This document shows positions 7,978 through 16,097 of a stretch of 56,795 bases of DNA, piece after piece. Positions within the stretch are counted from its first letter, which is position 1; each line of letters opens with the position of its first letter. The position numbers and the translations under genes were made by a program. The notes beneath the pieces are model-generated. The model was not told where the DNA came from, did not search any database, and saw only the letters and a list, made by a program, of their open reading frames with translations. This stretch comes from an uncultured Opitutaceae bacterium (GTDB lineage Bacteria; Verrucomicrobiota; Verrucomicrobiia; Opitutales; Opitutaceae). The stretch covers positions 1 to 56,795 of the forward strand of contig CALFXL010000068.1 in the NCBI GenBank assembly GCA_937958045.1, written 5' to 3'.

Positions 7978-9573
7978 TTATTTCTTTGCGTCGAGCAACG
8001 TGCGCACGGACTTGATGAGGGCGCTGAGCGCGAAAGGCTTCGTGATGACCGTGGCGAATTCGAGCTGTTCGACCGCGAGCGGCGGGCAATCGGGATTGCA
8101 GGTCGCGAGCACGCCCATTTTGGGGTGCTCGGAGCGCAAGGTGCGGATGAGCGATTCGCCATGATGACCGGCTGCGCCGCCGATTTGCGTGATGAGCAAA
8201 TCGATGGGGCGACCGAGACGACGCGCGATGTCGATGCCGTCGTCGGCGGTGCGTTCCGACAAAACCGTGTAGCCATCGGCGCTGAGGATGCCGGCGATCA
8301 TTTTGCGAACGACATCGTCTTCTTCAACGATGAGCACGGTCTCGCGATTGCTGCCACGCGTGGGCAGACTCGGGATCGCGAAGGAGGTCGCCTGAATCGG
8401 TTCGCGAACTTCGGGGAGGAAAATTTCAAACGTGGTGCCAACCTTGAGCGCGCTTTGCACGCGAATGTGTCCACCGCTTTGTTGGATCACGCCATAAACG
8501 AGGGCGAGGCCGAGGCCGGTGCCGCGTCCAGGTTCCTTGGTGGTGAAGAACGGCTCGAAGAGATGCGACTGCGTTTCTTCGTCCATGCCGATGCCGTTGT
8601 CCTGCACGGAGAGGACGGCGTAGCGGCCGGTAGGAACGGCGTCGCCCGCGGAGGACTTGTCGGTGATCTCGCGCAGCGAGGTGGTGATCGTGACCTGACC
8701 GCCGAGGCTCAACGCGTCGCGGGCGTTGATCGTGAGATTAAGCAACACCTGCTGAAGTTGCGCAGGATCGACGCGGACGTGCAGCGGTTCGGAATCGAGC
8801 GCGAGCACGAGCGAGTTGGCGGGCTTGAGCAGGCGCGAAAGAATCTCGGCATTGTCGCGGACGAGCTGGTTGAGGCTGACGACCTTGGGGTTCATCGCCT
8901 GGCGTCGGCTGAACGCGAGCAACTGGCGCACGAGCGCGGCGGCCTTCTGGCTCGCGAGGTGGATTTCCTCGAGTTCGCGCGAAGCGTGACGACGAACAGC
9001 GGGACGGGAGGCGAGAATCTCGCAGTAGCCGTTGATGACGGAAAGCAGGTTGTTGAAATCGTGCGCGACGCCGCCCGCGAGACGTCCGACCGCATCGAGA
9101 CGTTGCGCGTGGATGAGCGCTTCCTGCAGGCGACGTTTCTCCGTGAGATCGCGGAACGTGGCGACGATGTGCGTGACCTCGTTGCGCGAGTTGTGAACGG
9201 GGCAGTAGTTCCACGCGGCGTAGAGCGGCGTGCCGTCCTTGCGCAGCAGGTGTCCGTCGCCGCTGAAGACGCGACCGATCGAGAGCTCGCGGCTCCACGC
9301 TTTGAGTTGTTCGAGCGTATCGGTTTCGGCGTGAAGCGCGATCAAGCCGAGCGCGCGTTGAGCCGCCTCGGAGTGGCCGGTCATCGCGCAAATGCTTTCG
9401 TTGGCGAAAAGGATCTTGAGGCCCTTGCGCGTCCAACGTTTTTCCAAAATCAACACGCCTTCGCTTTGCGCGTGCACGGCGGCCGCGAGCAGCGGGGCCG
9501 GTGGCGGCCGGCTGCGGCGGTCGCGTGCATCGGGCAGCGCGGGGAAGGGCGGAGTTGACTGGAGATGTTTCAA
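7978..9573 (-). CDS. PAS-domain hybrid sensor histidine kinase with degenerate receiver
   Basis: The 531-residue protein has no membrane segment. A PAS domain spans about 30-145 (ILFANESICAMTGHSE, YAAWNYCPVHN). The H-box is GRLAGGVAHDFNNLL, with H171 the phosphoacceptor. The HATPase domain spans about 265-385, with N-box LTINARDAL, G1 VQDNGIGM, F-box FEPFFTTKE and G2 GTGLGLALVYG. A C-terminal receiver spans about 413-531. Its acidic pocket (EEDD, 417-420) and the KP lysine (about 512) are present, but the phosphoacceptor position in DLLITQIGG is Gln463, where family members have Asp. The receiver is therefore probably not phosphorylated. It is 12 nt downstream of pdxH and upstream of the sixA-like gene. 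Confidence 0.88.
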   Translation of the reverse strand: MKHLQSTPPFPALPDARDRRSRPPPAPLLAAAVHAQSEGVLILEKRWTRKGLKILFANESICAMTGHSEAAQRALGLIALHAETDTLEQLKAWSRELSIGRVFSGDGHLLRKDGTPLYAAWNYCPVHNSRNEVTHIVATFRDLTEKRRLQEALIHAQRLDAVGRLAGGVAHDFNNLLSVINGYCEILASRPAVRRHASRELEEIHLASQKAAALVRQLLAFSRRQAMNPKVVSLNQLVRDNAEILSRLLKPANSLVLALDSEPLHVRVDPAQLQQVLLNLTINARDALSLGGQVTITTSLREITDKSSAGDAVPTGRYAVLSVQDNGIGMDEETQSHLFEPFFTTKEPGRGTGLGLALVYGVIQQSGGHIRVQSALKVGTTFEIFLPEVREPIQATSFAIPSLPTRGSNRETVLIVEEDDVVRKMIAGILSADGYTVLSERTADDGIDIARRLGRPIDLLITQIGGAAGHHGESLIRTLRSEHPKMGVLATCNPDCPPLAVEQLEFATVITKPFALSALIKSVRTLLDAKK

Positions 9574-9585
9574 GAAAAGGGCGTG

Positions 9586-10224
9586 TTACGGGGCGAGGCG
9601 CTCGATCAGCCATTCGCCGGACGTGTCGCGACGGTAACGCAAGCGATCGTGCAGCCGGCTGCGGCGGCCTTGCCAAAACTCCACGACTTCGGGCGAGACG
9701 CGATAGCCGCCCCAGTGCGGCGGCAGCGGCACTTCCTGGCCCGCGTACTTTTTTTCGACGGCCTTGTAGGCCTCTTCGAGGGCTTCGCGCGACGGGATCA
9801 CGGCGCTCTGCGCGGAGGCCCAGGCGCCAAGCTGGCTGCCGAGCGGACGGCTGTGAAAATAAGCGGCCGATTCTTCGCGCGAGATGCGGGTGACGGCGCC
9901 ATCGACGATCACCTGGCGCTCCATCGTGATCCACGGAAAGAGGAGCGAAACACGGGCGTTGACGGCGAGTTCGCGGCCTTTGCGGCTGTCGTAATTCGTA
10001 TAAAAAACGAAGCCGCGCCCATCGAGGCCCTTGAGCAGGACGATGCGCGAAGCGGGACGTCCGGAACCGTCGGCCGTCGAGCAAACCATGGCATTGGGTT
10101 CGGGGACTTTGGCGGCTTCGGCTTCCTGGAACCATTTCTCGAACTGACGAAACGGGTCTCGCGCGAGGTCTTTCTCGTGCAAGCCCGCGAGGGAATAGTC
10201 TTTGCGTAAGTCAGCGAGGGCCAT
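9586..10224 (-). CDS. pdxH: Pyridoxamine 5'-phosphate oxidase
   Basis: The 212-residue product matches PdxH along its whole length: FMN-contacting RIVLLKGLDGRGFVFYTNY and SRKGRELAVNARVSLLF, the PLP-binding region with SRPLGSQLGAWAS, and the C-terminal signature FWQGRRSRLHDRLRY ending in ERLAP. It oxidises pyridoxine or pyridoxamine 5'-phosphate to pyridoxal 5'-phosphate in the cytoplasm. It is first in a minus-strand run with the kinase, phosphatase and GH20-like genes, 12 nt before the kinase. The divergent gap 10225-10443 holds no supported gene. Confidence 0.95.
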   Translation of the reverse strand: MALADLRKDYSLAGLHEKDLARDPFRQFEKWFQEAEAAKVPEPNAMVCSTADGSGRPASRIVLLKGLDGRGFVFYTNYDSRKGRELAVNARVSLLFPWITMERQVIVDGAVTRISREESAAYFHSRPLGSQLGAWASAQSAVIPSREALEEAYKAVEKKYAGQEVPLPPHWGGYRVSPEVVEFWQGRRSRLHDRLRYRRDTSGEWLIERLAP

Positions 10225-10443
10225 GGATGGATGGTGTTTTTATCGAGGTGGGAGAATAGTTTCCAACTGGTAAACGATGTATCGCCTCGCAAGCAGGGAA
10301 ACCACTACACGGCCACGCATCTTTTCATGGATTCGCGGTCCCGAGGATGCGCCGGGCTGCGAGTCGGGAGTAGTTAAGCGGGAGAAGTCTTGACGCAACT
10401 TTCCACGCTTTCGTCGACGGCGAGGATTCGTTAACGCTCCGGC

Positions 10444-11685
10444 ATGACTCCAGCCACCTACATCGACACGCATGCGAATGAGCTGGCGGCGTTGCTAGGC
10501 GATCTGGTGCGTATGCCGACGGTCAATCCGCCGGGAGAAAACTACGATGCGATCACCGCGCGGCTCACGACGGAGTTGAAGACGGCGGGCCTGCAAGCGC
10601 GGCGCCTGCCCGTGCCGGCTGCGGCGTGTCGCGCGGTGCTGCCGCGGGAGCAGTGGCATCATCCGCGCTGGAACGTGTTGGGGCGCCTCCGTGAGCGCGG
10701 CGCGAAACGCACGCTGCATTTTAACGCGCACTATGACGTCGTGCCTGTATCGGGAAACTGGATACATGGCGGACCGTTTTCGGGAGCACGGGTGGGCGGG
10801 CGTGTTTACGGACGTGGTACGGCCGACATGAAGGGCTCGATGGCGAGTTTGCTCGTTGCGTTGCGGGCTTTGCGCGCGTGCGGCGTGCAGCCGGCGTTGA
10901 ACATCGAAGTGTCGTTTACCGCCGACGAGGAAACAGACTCGGCTTTGGGCGCGGGCTGGCTCGTGCGGCACGCTCCGCTCGAGCCTGACTACGCGGTGGT
11001 GATGGAAGGCGGCGAAGGGCATCGCGTGTGTTGCGGGCACAACGGTGTCGTGTGGCTCGAAGTGACTGTGCGCGGGCGGGCCGCGCATGGATCGCGTCCG
11101 GACAAAGGTATCAATGCTTTCGAAAAAATGGCGGCGCTGGCGCTGGCATTGAAGGAGCACGGCCGCGAGCTCGCGCGACGACATTTCGTGACGCCGGAAG
11201 GCGAGACCATGCGGCCTACGTTGAACATCGGCGGCGTGTTTGGCCAAGGGCCGGGCGGCAAGATCAACACCGTGCCGGCGGAGGCGACTTTCTCCATCGA
11301 TCGGCGAGTGCTCGCGATCGAAACGGTGGCGTCGGCCGAGCGCGAGTTACGGACGTTTCTGCGCGAAGCGGCGCGTCGGATTCCTCGGTGTCACATCGAA
11401 GTCCGAAAAGTTTCGGATAATCATCCGTGTTTTTCGGAGCCCACTCATCCGTTCTTTGGAACGATGGCTGAAATCGTCGGACGCGTGCGACGGAAGCCGG
11501 CGGTTTTCAGCGTGTCGACGGGTTTTAACGACATGCATTTCTTCGCGCATCATCTGAAAATTCCCACGCTCGGATACGGGCCGGGCGGAGCGGGTTGCCA
11601 TGCGGTGAACGAGCACGCGTCGCTGCGTGAACTGGTGGCCAGCGCGAAAATCTATGCGGAGTTGATGACGCGTTTCCGCGGCTGA
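10444..11685 (+). CDS. M20 family metallopeptidase (ArgE/DapE/ACY1 type)
   Basis: The 413-residue cytoplasmic protein has the M20 metal-site pattern: LHFNAHYDVVP (first His and general-base region), GRGTADMKGS (bridging Asp), SFTADEETDS (Glu pair) and the late GCHAVNEH (C-terminal metal His). The dimerisation lid domain sits between, with GRAAHGSRPDKGINAF, a hallmark of the peptidase-dimer insert. Members deacylate N-acyl amino acids or cleave dipeptides; the substrate cannot be fixed from sequence. The start ATG at 10444 follows directly on a family-like N-terminus. It is divergent from pdxH. Confidence 0.9.
   Translation: MTPATYIDTHANELAALLGDLVRMPTVNPPGENYDAITARLTTELKTAGLQARRLPVPAAACRAVLPREQWHHPRWNVLGRLRERGAKRTLHFNAHYDVVPVSGNWIHGGPFSGARVGGRVYGRGTADMKGSMASLLVALRALRACGVQPALNIEVSFTADEETDSALGAGWLVRHAPLEPDYAVVMEGGEGHRVCCGHNGVVWLEVTVRGRAAHGSRPDKGINAFEKMAALALALKEHGRELARRHFVTPEGETMRPTLNIGGVFGQGPGGKINTVPAEATFSIDRRVLAIETVASAERELRTFLREAARRIPRCHIEVRKVSDNHPCFSEPTHPFFGTMAEIVGRVRRKPAVFSVSTGFNDMHFFAHHLKIPTLGYGPGGAGCHAVNEHASLRELVASAKIYAELMTRFRG
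10747..10765. repeat. GTATY-N9-RATAC palindrome, copy 3
   Basis: Reads GTATCGGGAAACTGGATAC, in frame 0 of the M20 peptidase gene. Confidence 0.7.
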
Positions 11686-11822
11686 TGCCTCAGGCCGAAA
11701 AACGAGAATCTCGGCGAGCGTGTGACTGTTTTCACCGCGGCAATTTGCCGGGCTCGTTTGCGTATGCGGGCATGCGCGCTAAGTTCGGGGACAACCCCAA
11801 CCTCAACATTTAAGGAGGCACC

Positions 11823-12086
11823 ATGCCGGTGATTAAAATCCATCTCGATGATGAAGAATTCGCTCCCGTCGCCCGTCTGGCGGATGAGCTGCACCTGAGG
11901 CCGGAAGACATCGCTTATGCCGGGCTGAATATGGCCATGGCGCGAGCGAACGATGCCACCGTGCGCACGGAAATCACCGAAGCGCATTATTGGCGTCGCG
12001 AAAATCTGCCCAGCTGGGGGGATTCCGCCCGTTCGGTGCATGCCTACGAAGGCAAGGCCGACGGCGGGCATACCCAAGTCCGCTAA
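11823..12086 (+). CDS. Small hypothetical protein (87 aa)
   Basis: An excellent Shine-Dalgarno (AAGGAGG, ending 5 nt before the ATG) supports the start at 11823. The 87-residue acidic/neutral protein begins MPVIKIHLDDEEFAPVARLA and is predicted mainly helical, with a YWRRENLPSWGDSARS stretch. The start resembles the short beta-strand plus two helices of ribbon-helix-helix proteins, but no motif is decisive. I do not recognise the family. It stands alone between the peptidase and rlmN and is followed by a hairpin at 12119. Confidence 0.75.
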   Translation: MPVIKIHLDDEEFAPVARLADELHLRPEDIAYAGLNMAMARANDATVRTEITEAHYWRRENLPSWGDSARSVHAYEGKADGGHTQVR

Positions 12087-12118
12087 TTATGTAATGGAGT
12101 GAAGGCGGCGGGAGCGTT

Positions 12119-12147
12119 GGAAGCCGCGTCCTCGGGGCGCGGCTTCC
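12119..12147 (+). terminator. Hairpin after the small protein gene
   Basis: GGAAGCCGCG pairs perfectly with CGCGGCTTCC around a 9-nt loop. No T-run follows, so it is a terminator candidate or a leader hairpin of rlmN. Confidence 0.4.
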
Positions 12148-12242
12148 GCGTGTCTGCAAGTCGCGATCGACGTGCGACTCACGGCGTCGCCGGAAGAGGC
12201 GGCTGGACGCGGACGGCGCGGATCGTTTTGGTCGCGGCAATC

Positions 12243-13292
12243 ATGAACGCATCCGCCACCGCCACGATCGATCTCTACGGGCTCACGCGGGCGGAGCTGC
12301 AGGCGCTCTTTGCGAGCTGGGAAATCAGTCCGGTGCACGCGGCGCGCGTTTGGAATTATTTGTATTGGGAATGCGTGGACAGTCTCGCGGCGATGACGGA
12401 GTTGCCCGCGCGCTTGCGCACGCGACTCGAAGCGGAGTGCATGCTGAGCGTTCCGCCGGTGGCGCTCGAGACGCACAGCAGCGACGGCTACACGCGCAAG
12501 TTTCTCCTCGCGCTGCACGACGGCGAAAAAATCGAAACCGTGCTCATGCGTTATCCCGGCCGCGTGACGGCGTGCATCAGTTCGCAGGCCGGTTGTGCGA
12601 TGGGCTGCGTGTTTTGCGCGACGGGCCAGCGCGGATTTGCGCGGCATTTGACCACGGGCGAGATCGTCTCCCAGGTGGTGCATGTGCAGCGCTTGTTGCG
12701 CGCGAACGGCGAGCGACTGCGCAATCTCGTGCTGATGGGCATGGGCGAACCGCTGCACAATTACGATGCGGTGATGAAGGCCGTGGATATTTTCCGCGAT
12801 TCCGCGGGACTGGCGATCGGAGCGAAAAAAATCACGCTCAGCACCGTCGGCGTGATCCCGGGCATTCGCCGGCTCGCGGACGAAAACCAGCCGATCTATC
12901 TCGCGCTGAGCCTGCATGCGGCGACGCAGGAAGAACGCCTGAAACTCGTGCCGACGGCGAGGCGCTGGCCGCTCGACGAGTTGATGGATGCCTGCCGCTA
13001 CTACATCGCGAAAACGGGGCAGGAGATCTTCTTCGAGTGGACGCTAATCGAAGGTGAAAACGATTCCGAAGAACACGCCCACGCCGTCGGCCGTCTGCTG
13101 GCCGGCATGGAGTCGCAGGTGAACCTGATCCCGCTGAATCCAACTTCTGGATACGCGGGCACGCCGGCGCGAACGGAGGCGGCGAAACGCTTTCAGGCGA
13201 TTCTCGCGCAGTACGGTCTGCCGAGCACGGTGCGTCAGCGCCGCGGCATCGATATCGCCGCCGGTTGCGGGCAGCTCGCGGCCGCGAGCTGA
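12243..13292 (+). CDS. rlmN: Dual-specificity 23S rRNA/tRNA adenine-C2 methyltransferase
   Basis: Starting at ATG 12243 the protein is 349 residues, normal for RlmN; the open frame extends upstream to 12099 but the extra residues are Arg-rich and unlike the family. The radical-SAM cluster motif GCAMGCVFC gives C118, C122 and C125. LVLMGMGEPLHNYD and ITLSTVGVIPGI are family-specific, and the C-terminal GIDIAAGCGQL contains the cysteine (about 342) that forms the methyl-enzyme intermediate partner. It methylates A2503 of 23S rRNA and A37 of some tRNAs. A one-mismatch copy of the dispersed palindrome lies at 13136-13154, and an 18-bp perfect palindrome (13273-13290) overlaps the last codons. Confidence 0.95.
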   Translation: MNASATATIDLYGLTRAELQALFASWEISPVHAARVWNYLYWECVDSLAAMTELPARLRTRLEAECMLSVPPVALETHSSDGYTRKFLLALHDGEKIETVLMRYPGRVTACISSQAGCAMGCVFCATGQRGFARHLTTGEIVSQVVHVQRLLRANGERLRNLVLMGMGEPLHNYDAVMKAVDIFRDSAGLAIGAKKITLSTVGVIPGIRRLADENQPIYLALSLHAATQEERLKLVPTARRWPLDELMDACRYYIAKTGQEIFFEWTLIEGENDSEEHAHAVGRLLAGMESQVNLIPLNPTSGYAGTPARTEAAKRFQAILAQYGLPSTVRQRRGIDIAAGCGQLAAAS

Positions 13293-13314
13293 TAACGCAT
13301 TGTCCCTTCCGTGG

Positions 13315-13332
13315 AGGAGCCGCGACGCTCCT
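13315..13332. terminator. Small hairpin between convergent genes
   Basis: AGGAGC and GCTCCT enclose a 6-nt loop exactly where rlmN (plus) and the TPR-like gene (minus) meet. There is no T-run, so this is a weak candidate. Confidence 0.3.
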
Positions 13333-14734
13333 AGAGCAGTCCGAGTGCTTCGCGTGCCTGCAGCGTGAGCGGCGTTTCGACCAGTGCGGGCGCCGCGGGG
13401 AGTGTATTCGAAAGTCCAATACGCGCGGCGCGATCGCGCAGGGTGAGCCATGCGAGCGTGTCTTTTTCGGAGGTCGCGGCGCGTCCGGCGACGGCGGCGA
13501 AAGTCTCCGCTGGATTGGCGATCTGCTCCGAGGGCAACACGCCTTTGTCGGCGAGGAAGACGGACGCGGAAGCGCCGAGCGTGTCGCACCAGGCGAGGGG
13601 ATTGGTCGGCGGCGTGTAAGCGGGGCCGCCGGGATACGCCTGCCATTCCATGAAGAGGCGAATGGTCTCGTGAAGTTTTCCGAGTTCGGCGTCGGCCGTG
13701 GCAGGCGTCCAACGGGCGATGAACTGTTTTCGTTCGCGGAACTTTTTCACCTCCCACACGCGCAAGATGAGTTCGAAGTCGTCGTTCTGATGTTTGAGCG
13801 CGCCGGTGAAAACGTAGTCGAGTCCGTCCGACGCGGTGTCGACGAGCTGGCGGATGTTGTCGGCCGTCCATTCGACCGGGAAAATCGCGTAATGATCTTT
13901 GCCGAGCATGCCGAGGGCGGCGATGGGCGCGTAGTGCGGCGCGAAATACAGCGTCTCCGCGAGCCAGAGGGGAATGCCGCGCGTGAGGCGCGCGATCGGA
14001 TCCTCCGGCTGTTTCATGCGCGTCTTGAAATCGGGTGTGTTGAGCAACGCGAGCTGACCGAACGCGACGCGGCGCAGCCGGCCCTGTTTGGCGGGGGGTA
14101 GCACCCCGGCGACCTCTTCCAAACCGTAGGCCCAGATCGGACGGCTGATGCTGACGAGGCTGATCATTTTCTTCTCGGGCGCGGCGGGCACAGCGCCGGC
14201 GGGATTCGCGGCGGGCGCGGAAGGCAGTTCGCCGCGGCGTTCCAATTCGAGAAGTTCCGCGAGTACGTTGGAGAAACCGTAGAGACGTTCTTCGAGCTCG
14301 GGACGTTGAAGCGAAAAAAGGATGTCGAGCAGATGCTGCGCGGCGCCGGTGTTGCGCGTGGCGAGATAAGCTTGGAGGAGATTGATGCCGGTGGCCGGAC
14401 CGTGACGCTCCGCATCGTAGCGCGGTGCGATGAGCTCGACGATTTGTTCGACATAACCGCAGGAGCCGAGATCGCCGGAGAGCGTGACGAGGACATCGGG
14501 ACGATCGCCCGCGGTGCGCAAAAGGTCTTCGTAGATCGCCATGGCGCCGGCGAGATCCTTGGCCTCGAGCTTTTCGCGGGCGGCGAGCAGGCGCGCTTTC
14601 ACACCCGACGCAGGGCTTTCCGGCGCGATCTCGGGCGAAGGCGGCGAGGTGAGATCACCATTGCCGTTCGCGGGCGGGAGGGGAGACGGCTGGTTGGAAT
14701 CTTTTTTGGAGGCGAAGCGGTCGAAGAAGCCCAT
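13331..14734 (-). CDS. TPR-like hypothetical protein (467 aa)
   Basis: I do not recognise the family. The first 45 residues are a Pro/Ser-rich linker after MGFFDRFASKK. Residues about 48-180 are regular amphipathic helices (KARLLAAREKLEAKDLAGAMAIYEDLLRTAG and on) typical of tetratricopeptide repeats. The rest is a mixed alpha/beta region with WAYGLEEVAG, DHYAIFPVEWTADNIRQLVD and several aromatic residues. No signal peptide or membrane segment is seen. It lies 84 nt downstream of the lytic transglycosylase on the same strand, suggesting co-transcription and perhaps an envelope-linked scaffold role, which is inference only. Confidence 0.75.
   Translation of the reverse strand: MGFFDRFASKKDSNQPSPLPPANGNGDLTSPPSPEIAPESPASGVKARLLAAREKLEAKDLAGAMAIYEDLLRTAGDRPDVLVTLSGDLGSCGYVEQIVELIAPRYDAERHGPATGINLLQAYLATRNTGAAQHLLDILFSLQRPELEERLYGFSNVLAELLELERRGELPSAPAANPAGAVPAAPEKKMISLVSISRPIWAYGLEEVAGVLPPAKQGRLRRVAFGQLALLNTPDFKTRMKQPEDPIARLTRGIPLWLAETLYFAPHYAPIAALGMLGKDHYAIFPVEWTADNIRQLVDTASDGLDYVFTGALKHQNDDFELILRVWEVKKFRERKQFIARWTPATADAELGKLHETIRLFMEWQAYPGGPAYTPPTNPLAWCDTLGASASVFLADKGVLPSEQIANPAETFAAVAGRAATSEKDTLAWLTLRDRAARIGLSNTLPAAPALVETPLTLQAREALGLL
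13404..13422. repeat. GTATY-N9-RATAC palindrome, copy 4
   Basis: Reads GTATTCGAAAGTCCAATAC, near the 3' end of the minus-strand TPR-like gene. A near copy, GTATTCACGGAACTGAGAC, lies at 14815-14833 across the 3' end of the next gene. Confidence 0.7.
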
Positions 14735-14818
14735 GGGCGGCAGGAAAGCGGCGAGAAGAACAAGTGCGAAGGAAAAATAACGCAGGGCCGATCCCGCTTT
14801 TATCGAGCGACCATGTAT

Positions 14819-15931
14819 TCACGGAACTGAGACAGCGGCCGGCGGCGCGATGATCGCGGAAACGCTGACGACCGGTGTCGGCGGAACCGTGAGCGCGTCG
14901 GGAAGATTTTTTTCTCGCACGGCGAGCGTTGCGAGAACCTTGGGCACGTACATGCGCGTCTCGGCGGGAAGCAGCTCCACGATGTCGGCGAATTCGCGCG
15001 AGCCGGTTTTCTTGATGGCGACGGCGATGCGTCCTTCGCCGGCATTGTAGGCGGCGAGCGCGAGAGGCCAGGAGTCGAAGCGATCGTGAAGACGGCGAAG
15101 AAACTTGGCGGCGGCACGGGCGTTTTTCCCCGGCTGCAGACGTTCATCGAAAGGAAATGTGCGCAGGCCGTATGCGCGCGCGATGAGTGGCATGAGTTGG
15201 TAAAGACCGCGGGCTCCGACAGGACTGCGGGCGGACGGATTGAGCGATGACTCGACCTCGGCGAGCCACGCCAACTCGGGCGGCAGACCTTCCGCGGCGA
15301 AAATCATTTTGAGCACCGGCATGAGTTCGTCGGCGCGTTTGGGCTTCGGACGCGCACGCATGCGTTCGAGCCACACATCGTAATAAGGAATGGGCGGGCG
15401 CGGCTCTGCAGGCGCGACCTCGGCCGGAGGATTTTCAGGCGAAGGCGTAGAGGGCGCGGTGGCGGACGGCGGGGTGGTCGTGGGGGCTTTGCGCGGAGCG
15501 GCGGGCGTGCGCAGCGCGATGCCCGCGGTCTCGATCAAGTCCAGCCGCTCGGCGAGCCAGTCGGCGTATTCGTCGTAGTTTGGCATGAGCCGCAGCGCGG
15601 CGAGGGTGCGGCGAGCGTCGGGCTCCAGCGCGGCGAGTTCTTCGACGGAGCCGGCGGTGAGCGACTGTTGGAGACGCGCGACGAAGGCATTCCATTGTTC
15701 CTGCGATACGAACTCGTAGTGCTCTTTGATCGAGTCGGGCGCGTAGTCGTCGAAAAGCTGACGACCAAACTCGTACAGCGCATCGAACTCGGCGGAGGCG
15801 GACGCGGCGGGCTGTGCGGCGCGATCGGTATCGCTACGGGCAGGCGCCTTCTCGGTGTCTCCAAATAATGGATACGCCGTCAGTGCGAGCAGGGCGGCCA
15901 GCCCGGAAACGGTGAAGCTCGGAAATCGCAT
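14819..15931 (-). CDS. Secreted lytic transglycosylase (SLT domain)
   Basis: The 370-residue protein begins with a signal peptide (MRFPSFTVSGLAALLALTAY). A helical region (about 48-140) and a Pro/Thr-rich linker (about 143-180) precede an SLT domain at about 200-345. The catalytic Glu is E227 in LAEVESSLNPSA, followed by VGARGLYQLMP and ALAAYNAGEGRI, the three standard goose-lysozyme-like motifs. It cleaves peptidoglycan glycan strands in the periplasm, leaving 1,6-anhydromuramic ends. No LysM domain is visible, unlike MltD. A near copy of the dispersed palindrome (GTCTCCAAATAATGGATAC) is at 15857-15875. Confidence 0.92.
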   Translation of the reverse strand: MRFPSFTVSGLAALLALTAYPLFGDTEKAPARSDTDRAAQPAASASAEFDALYEFGRQLFDDYAPDSIKEHYEFVSQEQWNAFVARLQQSLTAGSVEELAALEPDARRTLAALRLMPNYDEYADWLAERLDLIETAGIALRTPAAPRKAPTTTPPSATAPSTPSPENPPAEVAPAEPRPPIPYYDVWLERMRARPKPKRADELMPVLKMIFAAEGLPPELAWLAEVESSLNPSARSPVGARGLYQLMPLIARAYGLRTFPFDERLQPGKNARAAAKFLRRLHDRFDSWPLALAAYNAGEGRIAVAIKKTGSREFADIVELLPAETRMYVPKVLATLAVREKNLPDALTVPPTPVVSVSAIIAPPAAVSVP

Positions 15932-16097
15932 GGCTGGCGATGGACAGGAGGACGGAACATCAGTTCGGAGCCGGAAAAGGGAAACTCTCTTTTCGGCGTT
16001 TAAGCCTCTCTTCGCAAAGCACTCGCGGCGACTTGAGTAGGAGAGAAGCAGGCGGATTTTCTCTCGCCTTTTTGATCGATCGCGAGAGACCGGCGGG

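Noticed and set aside
7897..9558. 553-residue open frame on the plus strand opposite the hybrid kinase
   Set aside because: The kinase domains on the minus strand are unambiguous; the opposite frame is charged, low-complexity shadow sequence typical of high-GC DNA.
10240..10473. 77-residue minus-strand ORF between pdxH and the M20 gene
   Set aside because: It overlaps the M20 start, is Arg-rich and has no ribosome-binding site or family feature.
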